Shown here: positions 1 to 7,851 of the stretch, one piece after another
Layout: every line of letters starts with the position of its first letter
How positions within the stretch are numbered: position 1 is the first letter of the stretch
NCBI GenBank assembly: GCA_036389375.1
Contig: DASVQA010000083.1
Location: forward strand, 1-39,923
From: QHXQ01 sp036389375
GTDB taxonomy: Bacteria; Acidobacteriota; Blastocatellia; Pyrinomonadales; Pyrinomonadaceae
Length of the DNA stretch: 39,923 nt
Direction: 5' to 3'
Notes under the pieces: model-generated
The model's database searches: none
Seen by the model: the letters and a program-made list of their open reading frames with translations, nothing else
Told to the model about the DNA's origin: nothing
Program-made: the position numbers and the translations under genes

Positions 1-565
1 TGCGCGTCGCGCCGCCGCGCATGAACATCGCGGCGACGAAGTCCACGATGAAGGGATAGGTCAGCCGCGCGCCCGCAAATTCAGGATGCTGCGGCGGGAA
101 ATTCGCGCCGCGCACAAAGCCTTCGATGATGGACAGGTGAAACGGCAGGTCGCCCAGATTGTTCTCCACGCCTGTGAGCAGTTCGCCCTGTGCAGCGAAG
201 AACGCGCGGTCGAACACGAGCCAGAAGATGAGCGCTGCGCCGACGAAGAGGACAAACGGCAATGTCGTCCCACGCGGCGGGTGCATCAACGCGCGTTGCG
301 CCGCGCGCAGGTCGAAGCCGATGCGCGTGCGCCACGCACGGTCTTTGAGCAGCGCAAGCGGCGTCAGCATGATGAGCGCGGTGAGGGCAAGGCTCGTCGG
401 CGTCAACCCGATGAACGATGCGAGTATGAAGCCGACCAGACCGAGCGCCGCAAAGCCCGTGCAGACGCCCGCCGACAGGCGCGCATACAGGGGCGCGTCT
501 TCGTCGTAGAAGTACGTCACGAGCGCCCCGCTCACGATGGCGACGAGCGCCAGCAGAAAAGCCAT
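1..565 (-). CDS. Polytopic membrane protein, N-terminal part (gene cut by window edge)
   Basis: The frame is open from an ATG at 565 to the left edge, giving 188 residues without a stop. Hydrophobic segments lie near residues 2-20, 30-52, 56-73 and 101-119, so this is an inner-membrane protein. After the fourth segment comes a loop with NNLGDLPFH (about 135-143) and then a stretch ending in LTYPFIVDF. An acidic/His motif in the loop after a membrane helix is reminiscent of GT-C type glycosyltransferases or related sugar-handling membrane proteins, but the catalytic region cannot be judged from this fragment. Its start is divergent from the gene at 736. I am confident that it is coding and membrane-bound, but not of its function. 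Confidence 0.72.
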   Translation of the reverse strand, partial: MAFLLALVAIVSGALVTYFYDEDAPLYARLSAGVCTGFAALGLVGFILASFIGLTPTSLALTALIMLTPLALLKDRAWRTRIGFDLRAAQRALMHPPRGTTLPFVLFVGAALIFWLVFDRAFFAAQGELLTGVENNLGDLPFHLSIIEGFVRGANFPPQHPEFAGARLTYPFIVDFVAAMFMRGGATR

Positions 566-735
566 AAAGATTTAGAGCCGACAGCGGCAGTAGAATCGTG
601 CTAACCTTGGCGCGTATGATAAGCGCATTGCGCCCCTGTGCGCCACGCCCGCCCGGCGGCCTGAGCCGGGCCCGATGCGTGCGCGCGCCGGTCAGACGTT
701 TTCACTAACCCCCAAGCTGAAAGGTACAACGTCTT
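566..735. other. Divergent intergenic region
   Basis: This 170-bp spacer separates the divergent genes starting at 565 (minus) and 736 (plus), so it must hold both promoters. A small hairpin is present (GCCCGGC 651-657 with GCCGGGC 665-671). I found no pair of -10 and -35 boxes with acceptable spacing on either strand. Confidence 0.4.
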
Positions 736-1212
736 ATGTTCTCCCAAGTGCTTCGCTTCGTGCGGCTCCCGCTCCTGTTGATCACCCTCTACGCCATCGG
801 TCGTTTCAGTCTCGGCTTGATCGGTGTGCCGTATGCGCCGCGCGGCAACGCGATCTTCTCCGTGCTCGGGCTGGCAGTCATTAGCAGCATCTACTTTGGC
901 GCGTTGTCGGGGCGCGTCGGCGGTTTCGGCTGGCTCGGCACGCTGCTCGTCGGTTTCATCATCGGCGAGTTCGCGCAAATCCTGATCTTTGCGGCCACGC
1001 TCATCAGCTACGTCGCACATCTGAACACGTACTACATCCACTGGGACTCGCTCAACATCCCTGAAGGCACGACCGTGCCGATGGCGCGGGCGCTCACGAT
1101 CAGAGCGGGCGGGCTGGCGCTTGGGTCGCTCCTGCCGATCATCGCGGCCCTCATCGGTCGCCTGCTCGGTAAACTCGCCCCCACGCCGCGCGGCGAACCC
1201 GGCATGCGTTAA
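736..1212 (+). CDS. Small hydrophobic membrane protein, function unknown
   Basis: A 158-residue protein starting at ATG 736. It has three to four long apolar segments (about residues 8-30, 38-58, 62-92 and 122-142) and a basic, proline-containing C-terminus. The predicted location is the cytoplasmic membrane. I recognise no family motif. It is followed after 130 bp by a secreted protein that has its own candidate promoter, so the two may be separate transcription units. The opposite-strand ORFs across this stretch are charge-rich shadows. The apolar pattern makes this frame the credible one. Confidence 0.7.
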   Translation: MFSQVLRFVRLPLLLITLYAIGRFSLGLIGVPYAPRGNAIFSVLGLAVISSIYFGALSGRVGGFGWLGTLLVGFIIGEFAQILIFAATLISYVAHLNTYYIHWDSLNIPEGTTVPMARALTIRAGGLALGSLLPIIAALIGRLLGKLAPTPRGEPGMR

Positions 1213-1247
1213 CCCTACGCGCGGCTCGTCAACCACGCCCGCCGCAG

Positions 1248-1276
1248 TTGACTTGCCGCGTGAGATGCCCTACAAG
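1248..1276 (+). promoter_or_regulatory. Candidate sigma-70 promoter for the secreted protein gene at 1343
   Basis: TTGACT (1248-1253) and TACAAG (1271-1276) are separated by 17 bp. The -35 matches the consensus at 5 of 6 positions and the -10 at 4 of 6. The predicted transcript start is about 60 bp upstream of the ATG at 1343. Confidence 0.45.
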
Positions 1277-1342
1277 CATGACCACTTCGCACAGGCTCGC
1301 GCAGGCAGTAAACCAAAACAACATCGGAGGCTCGAATCAGAC

Positions 1343-1903
1343 ATGAAACGTTTGTTCGTTATCATCGTACTCGCGTTGGCCGCGTCGGCCGGTCTGCCCG
1401 GCGCGCACGCGCAGGCGCAGACGGCGCAGCAGAAAGATGCGGCGCGCGACGAGACGCGCGAGAAGCTGCGCCAACTGCTCGACACCGCCGGCCAGCGCAA
1501 AGATGTAACCGTCACTTTCCGGCAGGCCGATAAACAACCCTACAACTTCGTCGGCGTCATGCGCGATGGCCTGACCAACGCGGACAGTTTGGAGATCGTC
1601 GTCAGCGTGACGCCGAATGAAACTATCGGCTTTCGCGTCTACCCGCACTACAAGGGCGGCTATATCAACATCGGCAAGGCCAAGGACAGCCCCGGCTTGA
1701 TGCGCAAGCTGCTCTACATGAGCGACCGAAATTTTCTCTACTGGGGTGCAGACAAGGAGGGCGACGTCTTCTCCGGCTACACTTTCACGCTGGAATCCGG
1801 CTTCCCACATGAAGCAATCGTCATTGTCCTGCGCAGCATACGCAACACCGATGGCTTTGTCGGCGAGATGCGGCCGTTCATTGACGGCAGCACCGCCCCG
1901 TAA
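1343..1903 (+). CDS. Secreted protein of unknown function with signal peptide
   Basis: A 186-residue protein. The open frame extends upstream to 1121, but ATG 1343 is preferred. It is preceded by GGAGG (1326-1330) and starts a clear signal peptide, MKRLFVIIVLALAASAG, with a likely cleavage after a HAQA-type site near residue 25. The mature part is mixed alpha/beta with no cysteines. It has a charged N-terminal helix (KDAARDETREKLRQLLD) and then a beta-rich region up to residue 186. It is probably periplasmic or exported. It resembles short histidine-kinase-adjacent or type III chaperone-like folds only in general layout, and I do not assign a family. A candidate promoter lies at 1248-1276. 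Confidence 0.75.
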   Translation: MKRLFVIIVLALAASAGLPGAHAQAQTAQQKDAARDETREKLRQLLDTAGQRKDVTVTFRQADKQPYNFVGVMRDGLTNADSLEIVVSVTPNETIGFRVYPHYKGGYINIGKAKDSPGLMRKLLYMSDRNFLYWGADKEGDVFSGYTFTLESGFPHEAIVIVLRSIRNTDGFVGEMRPFIDGSTAP

Positions 1904-1915
1904 ACAAGGAGCGGC

Positions 1916-2004
1916 GAAAAAGCGAAAGCGTAGCGACAGGCGCGCCCGTGCATCTGCAAAACAGATTCAGACCCGTTCGCCTGTCGCTACACTTTCGCTT
2001 TTTC
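1916..2004. repeat. Long inverted repeat, 27-bp arms
   Basis: The left arm 1916-1942 and right arm 1978-2004 are reverse complements with a single mismatch (26 of 27). They enclose a 35-bp loop (1943-1977) that contains a further TCTG/CAGA mini-stem. The left arm begins 12 bp after the stop codon of the secreted protein gene. The right arm ends in CGCTTTTTC, so on the plus strand it could act as a terminator, though the stem is much longer than usual. It could equally be a mobile palindromic repeat. Confidence 0.7.
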
Positions 2005-2051
2005 ACGCTGCGCGCTTAAGCCCTCTGCGCCCGCCCTTAGTCGCGCTTCAT

Positions 2052-2072
2052 TTGCCTTTTGCCTTCAGCCTT
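2052..2072. repeat. Heptamer tandem repeat (TTGCCTT-type, 3 units)
   Basis: Three consecutive 7-bp units, TTGCCTT, TTGCCTT and CAGCCTT, lie 40 bp upstream of ychF. The same stretch could contain a weak promoter (TTGCCT at 2052, TAAAGT 17 bp later). The following AGTCTG-CT-CAGACT (2079-2092) is a perfect 6-bp dyad that could be an operator. The periodicity matches that of the intercistronic arrays on the minus strand, but there is no inverted half here. Confidence 0.5.
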
Positions 2073-2111
2073 CTTAAAGTCTGCTCAGACTAAACTACGA
2101 GGTAACAAAAC

Positions 2112-3212
<1,101 letters not shown>

Positions 3213-3249
3213 CGCGGAGCGTCTCGCGCGCGCTGACGAGCGAATGAAT

Positions 3250-3296
3250 AAAGGGCGCGCGGTCTCACATGAATACTGTGAGACCGCGCGCCCTTT
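3250..3296. terminator. Bidirectional rho-independent terminator
   Basis: A perfect 20-bp stem (3250-3269 with 3277-3296) closes a 7-nt loop, TGAATAC. It is flanked by AAA on one side and TTT on the other, so it reads as a terminator on both strands. It lies between the convergent genes ychF (plus) and the metalloprotease-like gene (minus) and probably ends both transcripts. Confidence 0.93.
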
Positions 3297-3329
3297 GCTT
3301 AGTGGCGTGGGTCGGTTACGGTGAGCGGC

Positions 3330-6200
3330 TTACTGCTGTCCGAACCTGAGCCGGTATTCTGCCGAGTTCATAAACCCGTTGACCATCGTGCGGAAGTCCG
3401 TCGGGTGCGCGTTCAGGAAGTTGAGCCACGCATTGTAGCCGGTGGCATCCGGCGTGCGCCGCAGGTAGCCGTAATACTGCATGGCGACGTAGGCCTGATT
3501 GAACTCGGCGTTGAAGACCTGATCCGAGTCCGCGACGGCGCGTAAGACCTGCGCTCGCGTCAGCGTGTGATTGGTGAGCGCCGTGACGAGGTCGCTGGCC
3601 GTGAGCGTCACTTTGGTCGAGCCGTCGGGATTGGCCGGGTCGGGCGTCGTGATCACTTGCAGGTTGTAGCGCAGCAGCAGCGCCAGCACGTAGCCGCTAT
3701 CGGTCTGCTGGCTATAGGCGTTGACGAACTCGGCGCGCTGCGTGAACGCGTTGGTGAAGGCCGCTTTCTTGGTAAAGACCGCCGCCGCGGTGCTCCCCGT
3801 GACGCTGCGCATGTCGGCGACGACCTCCGTGTAGCTCGGCTGGCGGCCGAAGGCCACCTTGTAGAAGCGATAGACGAAGTAGCCTTTTAGTTGAAACTCC
3901 TGCGAGCCGAAGAATGCGTTCGAGACGGCGATGCGGTCGCAACCTGCCGCCGGGCTGTTCGGGTCGAGGTTGTTCACATCGGAGCAGCCGTTCAGCAGGT
4001 TGAGATAGGCGTTGAGACCGGGTGCGTCCGGCTCGCGCGAGAGGAAGTCGAGATATTGCATCCGCACGAAGAAGGCCGAGTTGAAGATCGGATTAGTCGC
4101 ACTCGTCTGACCTAACGGCTCGTCCGAGACGATGTTAAGCGTGGTCGTGCTGGGCGCGACGATAACGCCGCCGGACGGGTTGGACAGCGTGAGCGTAACT
4201 GATTCGGTCGCTTCGCCGAAGCCGTCGTCAATCAGCGGGACGTTGATGGTCTTCGTCGTCTCGCCGGGCGCGAAGGTGAGCGTGTCGATGGTCGTCGCAT
4301 AATCGCAGCGCGCGAAGGCGACGCCGGGCAGCGTCGTCGTGTCGTCGCAGCGCACGGCCGCCGGGTTGTCGTTGGTCTTGATGTCAACGCTGGTGGTCGT
4401 CGTCAGAAGACCGGTGCGCGTTACGGTGATCTGCGCGCTGCCCGCCGCCTCGCTCGCGGTCTGCGACGTGAGGGCGAACTGCACGCTCGTGCCGACGGGC
4501 TGTACCCCGGCGATGTTCCAACTCAGCGCGATGCTGCCTTCGTCGCCCGCGTAGCCGTCAACGGCGATCTGATAGGTCGTGCCGGCGATGGCGTTGAACT
4601 GCACGGTGCTGGTGTAGATGCCGCCGGGATTGTTGATGTCGTCGTTCTTGCCGAGCGAGACGAGCGTGCTGACGCCCGACCCCGTGTAGACGGCGAGCAC
4701 CGTGTCGAAATCGCTGGGCGTGCCGAGACCTATGTCGCCGGTGCTGAAGGTCGCCGTGCCGGTGGCGGGCGCTTGCCAGCGATACCAGACGGATTTGCCG
4801 CCGATGTTGCCGTCGGGCGCATGGCTCGGCTCGCCCGTCTCTTTCGTCGCGCCGATGTTTGTGCCCGTCGCGCGGCCGGAGCTACCGCTTAGCTGCTGCG
4901 CGCTCGCAAAGTTGTCGTTGGCGGGGGCCGGCGGCACTGTTACCTCGCCGACGTTGTAACCGAAGAAGTCGAGGGCGCGCTGATCGTTGGCAGAGATTTG
5001 CAGGTGTACGCCGCGCCGGATCGAAGGATCCATGATGCCGATGAAGGGCACGCCGCCAACGTCGTCCTTCCAGTGGCTCGATTGGTTGCCGTCGCCGCCT
5101 GAGCCGTCGGGCTTGCCGGTCGAAAGCTCTACTTCGGTGTTGCCGTTGAACTGCACGCGGCGGTCGGTCGTGGTTGCGCCGGACGTGAGCACGCGCGGCG
5201 ACGTGGCGAAATTGGCGAGCGTGGTTGTGCCGGGGCGGAAGCGATACAAATCCCAGACCGTGCCCATGATCTGACGCGTGGGCTGCAACTCGCGCGCGCC
5301 GGCCTCTGACGTGAAGCCGAGCGCGTGCCCGATCTCGTGGACGGCGACTGAGTCGAAGTCGGTCTGCGTCGAGGTGACGCCGTTGGTCGGGTCGAAGTCG
5401 AAGCCGAAGGCCGAGTTGAAACCGATGGCGGGCGGCGGGCCGAAGTTGGTTTCAGTGTTGGGGTCGGCGACGGCGCTGATGATGCCGAGCGCGCGCAGGA
5501 TGGGGCTGGCGACCAGCAGCGTCGTCGTGTTGCCGAGATCGGTCGGGAGACTGCTGACCGGCAGGTTGTTGAGGACGTTGGCCTCTTCCGAACCGGCGGG
5601 TGCGTGGCTGATGAGCCGTTGGCGGACAGTCGGATAATTGTTAGTGCTCAGCAGGCTCTGCGTGCTCGTCGCGCCGAGGACGTTTGCGGAAGAGAAGGGC
5701 GTGCCGAAGTGGGTCGGGCCGAAATCCACGTCGAGGACGACGGTGATCGGATTGGCGATGAGCGCCTCCCACTTGGCAGCGGCGTTGATGAACGCCTGTT
5801 TGGCCGCCGGATTGGCTTCGAGTTGCGCCGTGGCGCGCAGCACGATGGTCATGCCCGTGGCCGCCGTCGTGGTTTCACCGACCGCGTTCAGACTGATTGT
5901 CCCGTCCGGCGCGACCTTCACCTCTTTGAGGTGGTTAATCTGGTGCAAAGGCACGAGCGCGCGGTTGCCGAGCGCCTCGGCCTCTGCGGGCGTCGCGTCC
6001 CGACAGTCAGTCTCGCCGCCCGGTGCTTGATAGACGATGAAGGCCGGGCTGCTCTCAGGCGCAGCATATTGACCTTTGCCTGATTGTGCGCTGGCGGGGC
6101 TGGCCAGAGAGGTCAGGAGGCCGAATAGTAAGGCAAGCGTGAGCGCCAGTTTCGAGCGTACACGGCGGCGCATTAGACGGGGAACAGACAAATCACTCAT
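3330..6200 (-). CDS. Secreted HEIGH-motif metalloprotease-like protein with PPC-like, Calx-beta and DUF4214 regions
   Basis: 956 residues from ATG 6200, chosen over an ATG 13 codons upstream because GAGGAAGGTG stands 5-6 nt before it and a signal peptide follows (basic RRRVRSK, hydrophobic core, cleavage near SPASA-Q). Residues 41-420 hold a metzincin-like catalytic region with HEIGHALGF at 288-296. The third zinc ligand of the classical HExxHxxGxxH motif is Ser here, so the metal site must use another residue. Residues about 425-565 look like a PPC/beta-sandwich domain, 570-695 like a Calx-beta repeat (EATESVTLTLSNPSG), and 705-956 contain two DUF4214-like segments (MQYLDFLSREPDAPGLNAYL and MQYYGYLRRTPDATGYNAWL). 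The protein is exported and probably surface or extracellular. Protease activity is an inference from the motif. Confidence 0.9.
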   Translation of the reverse strand: MSDLSVPRLMRRRVRSKLALTLALLFGLLTSLASPASAQSGKGQYAAPESSPAFIVYQAPGGETDCRDATPAEAEALGNRALVPLHQINHLKEVKVAPDGTISLNAVGETTTAATGMTIVLRATAQLEANPAAKQAFINAAAKWEALIANPITVVLDVDFGPTHFGTPFSSANVLGATSTQSLLSTNNYPTVRQRLISHAPAGSEEANVLNNLPVSSLPTDLGNTTTLLVASPILRALGIISAVADPNTETNFGPPPAIGFNSAFGFDFDPTNGVTSTQTDFDSVAVHEIGHALGFTSEAGARELQPTRQIMGTVWDLYRFRPGTTTLANFATSPRVLTSGATTTDRRVQFNGNTEVELSTGKPDGSGGDGNQSSHWKDDVGGVPFIGIMDPSIRRGVHLQISANDQRALDFFGYNVGEVTVPPAPANDNFASAQQLSGSSGRATGTNIGATKETGEPSHAPDGNIGGKSVWYRWQAPATGTATFSTGDIGLGTPSDFDTVLAVYTGSGVSTLVSLGKNDDINNPGGIYTSTVQFNAIAGTTYQIAVDGYAGDEGSIALSWNIAGVQPVGTSVQFALTSQTASEAAGSAQITVTRTGLLTTTTSVDIKTNDNPAAVRCDDTTTLPGVAFARCDYATTIDTLTFAPGETTKTINVPLIDDGFGEATESVTLTLSNPSGGVIVAPSTTTLNIVSDEPLGQTSATNPIFNSAFFVRMQYLDFLSREPDAPGLNAYLNLLNGCSDVNNLDPNSPAAGCDRIAVSNAFFGSQEFQLKGYFVYRFYKVAFGRQPSYTEVVADMRSVTGSTAAAVFTKKAAFTNAFTQRAEFVNAYSQQTDSGYVLALLLRYNLQVITTPDPANPDGSTKVTLTASDLVTALTNHTLTRAQVLRAVADSDQVFNAEFNQAYVAMQYYGYLRRTPDATGYNAWLNFLNAHPTDFRTMVNGFMNSAEYRLRFGQQ

Positions 6201-6355
6201 AGCACCTTCCTCAACCATTATGACAGGCGACCACTGCACGCTAATCGTGCGGGCTTTGTTGACGCGCCCGGCGCACTAATCAAGGCGCAGCCGGACAAGA
6301 GTAGCAAGCACTGAAAAACTCGATCATGGTGGGGGGTGTCGGGGCAGCAGCGAAC

Positions 6356-6451
6356 GTCACCGGAAATTATCGCGCACTGGCTAACTGCGCCGGTGACTTT
6401 TACGAGGAGTTAAAAGGACTAGAGCGACCCGCTGGTATGGACTCTCGTAAA
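6356..6451 (-). other. Two adjacent stem-loops in the leader of the metalloprotease-like gene
   Basis: GTCACCGG (6356-6363) pairs with CCGGTGAC (6390-6397). Inside it a GCGCA/TGCGC inner stem can form. Directly next to it TTTACGAG (6399-6406) pairs with CTCGTAAA (6444-6451). Read on the minus strand they form two consecutive hairpins about 155-250 nt upstream of the start codon. They do not match any riboswitch consensus I can recall. They could be a structured leader RNA, protein-binding operators or chance. Confidence 0.4.
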
Positions 6452-6528
6452 TGCCCGCAATTAGAGGTGTGAGGCGGCGTTTTAGATGCCTGCAAGCGCG
6501 CGCCGGGACGGCAAGAAATTGCAGCTTT

Positions 6529-6557
6529 TTGCCGGTCAGCCGCAACTACAATATAGT
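6529..6557 (+). promoter_or_regulatory. Candidate sigma-70 promoter upstream of small ORF 6618
   Basis: TTGCCG (6529-6534) and TATAGT (6552-6557) are separated by exactly 17 bp. The -10 matches at 5 of 6 positions and the -35 at 4 of 6. Transcription would start near 6564, giving a leader of about 55 nt before ATG 6618. Confidence 0.5.
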
Positions 6558-6617
6558 AGCATAACGGCCGGTGGTGCAGGCGGGCACTTCTATTAAGGCA
6601 ACCAATGAGAAAGGCGG

Positions 6618-6815
6618 ATGGAAGCGATGATGAGGACGAAAGACGAGCCGGCTAAGGCTCAGAGCCGGGCGGGGCGTGCGCCGCGCGCAATCGTCGCCCC
6701 TGATGCGCTGGCTAAACTCAAACGCCGCGCGGAAGAGTTCGGCGTGATCGTGCATGCGCAGCCGGAGCGGACGGGCGCGGGTGCAGAGCGACGTGAAAAG
6801 CGGAAGAAGCGATGA
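6618..6815 (+). CDS. Small basic hypothetical protein
   Basis: A 65-residue ORF, rich in Ala, Arg, Lys and Glu. It has a central segment (about residues 26-48) that could form a short helix followed by a strand, and a strongly basic tail ending in REKRKKR. It has no cysteines and no membrane segment. Start candidates are ATG 6618 (AAAGG a few bases upstream) and the two ATGs at 6627 and 6630. A good candidate promoter at 6529-6557 points into it. No family is recognised. A nucleic-acid-associated role is possible from charge alone. It could be a chance ORF in GC-rich DNA. Confidence 0.45.
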   Translation: MEAMMRTKDEPAKAQSRAGRAPRAIVAPDALAKLKRRAEEFGVIVHAQPERTGAGAERREKRKKR

Positions 6816-6838
6816 CGGCGGGCCGCGCTAAGCAGCGT

Positions 6839-7327
6839 TTATGAACGCGGCTCGCGGTAGACGGGGCTGAAGGTGCGCGTGGTGTGTTCGGTCACGCTCG
6901 GCACGCCTTCAGAGAGCGTGGGCGCGTATTGCTGCGGGGGCGCGTAGAGTTCTTTCGTGCCGGATTGCTTGGTGAACGGCAGGGTGAAGCGCCGTTTCTC
7001 CGGCGCAGCGCCGAGCATGCGCGCCACGAGGCGGATCAGAGAGATCTCCACGCCGAGCAGAAACAGCAGCCCGAACGTGCCGACGCAGGCGATCACGCCC
7101 TCGTCCATGTGCCACGAAGCCAGACCCGACAGACCGATAAAGAGGATCGCCAGCCCGATGAGAGTCGTCAGGCAGATGGTCGTGCCGAGCACGCGCACGG
7201 GGCTGCGCAGGTCTAACGGCACGAGTTGTTGCTGCTGCACGCTCAGCGCGACGTTCACCGCCGCGCCGCACCGATTACAGAAATTTAAGCCCGGCTGGCA
7301 TTCTATACCGCAGGATGGACAGTACAT
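6839..7327 (-). CDS. Zinc-ribbon membrane protein, function unknown
   Basis: 162 residues from ATG 7327, preceded by GAGGAG with ideal spacing. The N-terminus is a zinc ribbon with C3, C6, C17 and C20 (YCPSCG...FCNRCG). A linker follows, then two transmembrane helices (about residues 49-70 and 78-104), then a cytoplasmic tail with Pro/Tyr/Gln residues. This architecture, a zinc-ribbon cap plus two helices, is common in bacterial proteins of unknown function. It lies 39 bp upstream of another small membrane protein on the same strand, so the two may be co-transcribed. Confidence 0.8.
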   Translation of the reverse strand: MYCPSCGIECQPGLNFCNRCGAAVNVALSVQQQQLVPLDLRSPVRVLGTTICLTTLIGLAILFIGLSGLASWHMDEGVIACVGTFGLLFLLGVEISLIRLVARMLGAAPEKRRFTLPFTKQSGTKELYAPPQQYAPTLSEGVPSVTEHTTRTFSPVYREPRS

Positions 7328-7366
7328 AAGCTCCTCGCTACTAATCGCGCGCCCCGTCGCGTGCGC

Positions 7367-7573
7367 TTAACGCAGCAGCGCGCGAATCCCTGCCAGCACC
7401 AGATAGCCGATGGCCAGGACGACCGCCAGTTTGATCAGTAGGATGGCGAGGCCGATGACCGTGCCCAGCACGGCGACGCCGAGGCCGATGGCCGCAAAGA
7501 CGAGCGGGATGCCCACGACCAGCACGAACAGCCCCAACAGAATCGTGCCGACAACTTTCCAGGTATCTTTCAT
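7367..7573 (-). CDS. Very small two-helix membrane protein
   Basis: 68 residues from ATG 7573, chosen because GAGGTG stands 6 nt upstream and hydrophobicity begins there. The longer frame reaches 7732 but its extra residues are polar and carry no ribosome site. Almost the whole protein is apolar (VVGTILLGLFVLVVGIPLVF, then a second and third apolar run to residue 64). It is probably an inner-membrane protein. Its function is unknown. A weak resemblance to phage-shock or stress-induced tiny membrane proteins is only compositional. Confidence 0.65.
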   Translation of the reverse strand: MKDTWKVVGTILLGLFVLVVGIPLVFAAIGLGVAVLGTVIGLAILLIKLAVVLAIGYLVLAGIRALLR

Positions 7574-7851
7574 CTCAAGCACCTCAACTTTTTCGCTTTC
7601 TGTTACGCGCTCGCGCAGCTTGCTTTGAGGCGCGGCGTGTCTCGCTTTCCTATACGCATGCCCCGCGCGCCGCGTTCCAACTAACGCCTGCGGCTGGCAA
7701 CCGTTTTTCCAGCCGGGCCGCGCAAGCCACACGAAATGTGCTAAGCTCGCCTACGTCAAAATCCCTACTTGAAGCTGGCCCGGTGTTTGTCTTCGCGGCG
7801 GCCATGCTGCCATGAAGCGGCGTGCGGAGTCAAAGCTATTTGGTGTGGTTG

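Larger units (their letters stand above)
6201..6617. other. Non-coding spacer with two adjacent inverted repeats and one promoter
   Basis: This 417-bp gap lies between divergent genes. It contains two neighbouring dyads at 6356-6451 and a plausible plus-strand sigma-70 promoter at 6529-6557, both listed separately. I see no convincing ORF and no tRNA. The rest (6201-6355) would be the leader of the metalloprotease-like gene, and no clear -10/-35 pair was found for it. Confidence 0.5.

Noticed and set aside
1121..1342. Longer N-terminus for the secreted protein gene at 1343
   Set aside because: The extension overlaps the 736-1212 gene and would place the signal peptide internally. GGAGG before ATG 1343 supports the short start.
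6356..6451. Cyclic-di-GMP (GEMM) or cobalamin riboswitch
   Set aside because: The conserved boxes of those classes, such as the GEMM loop sequences or the B12 box, are not present.
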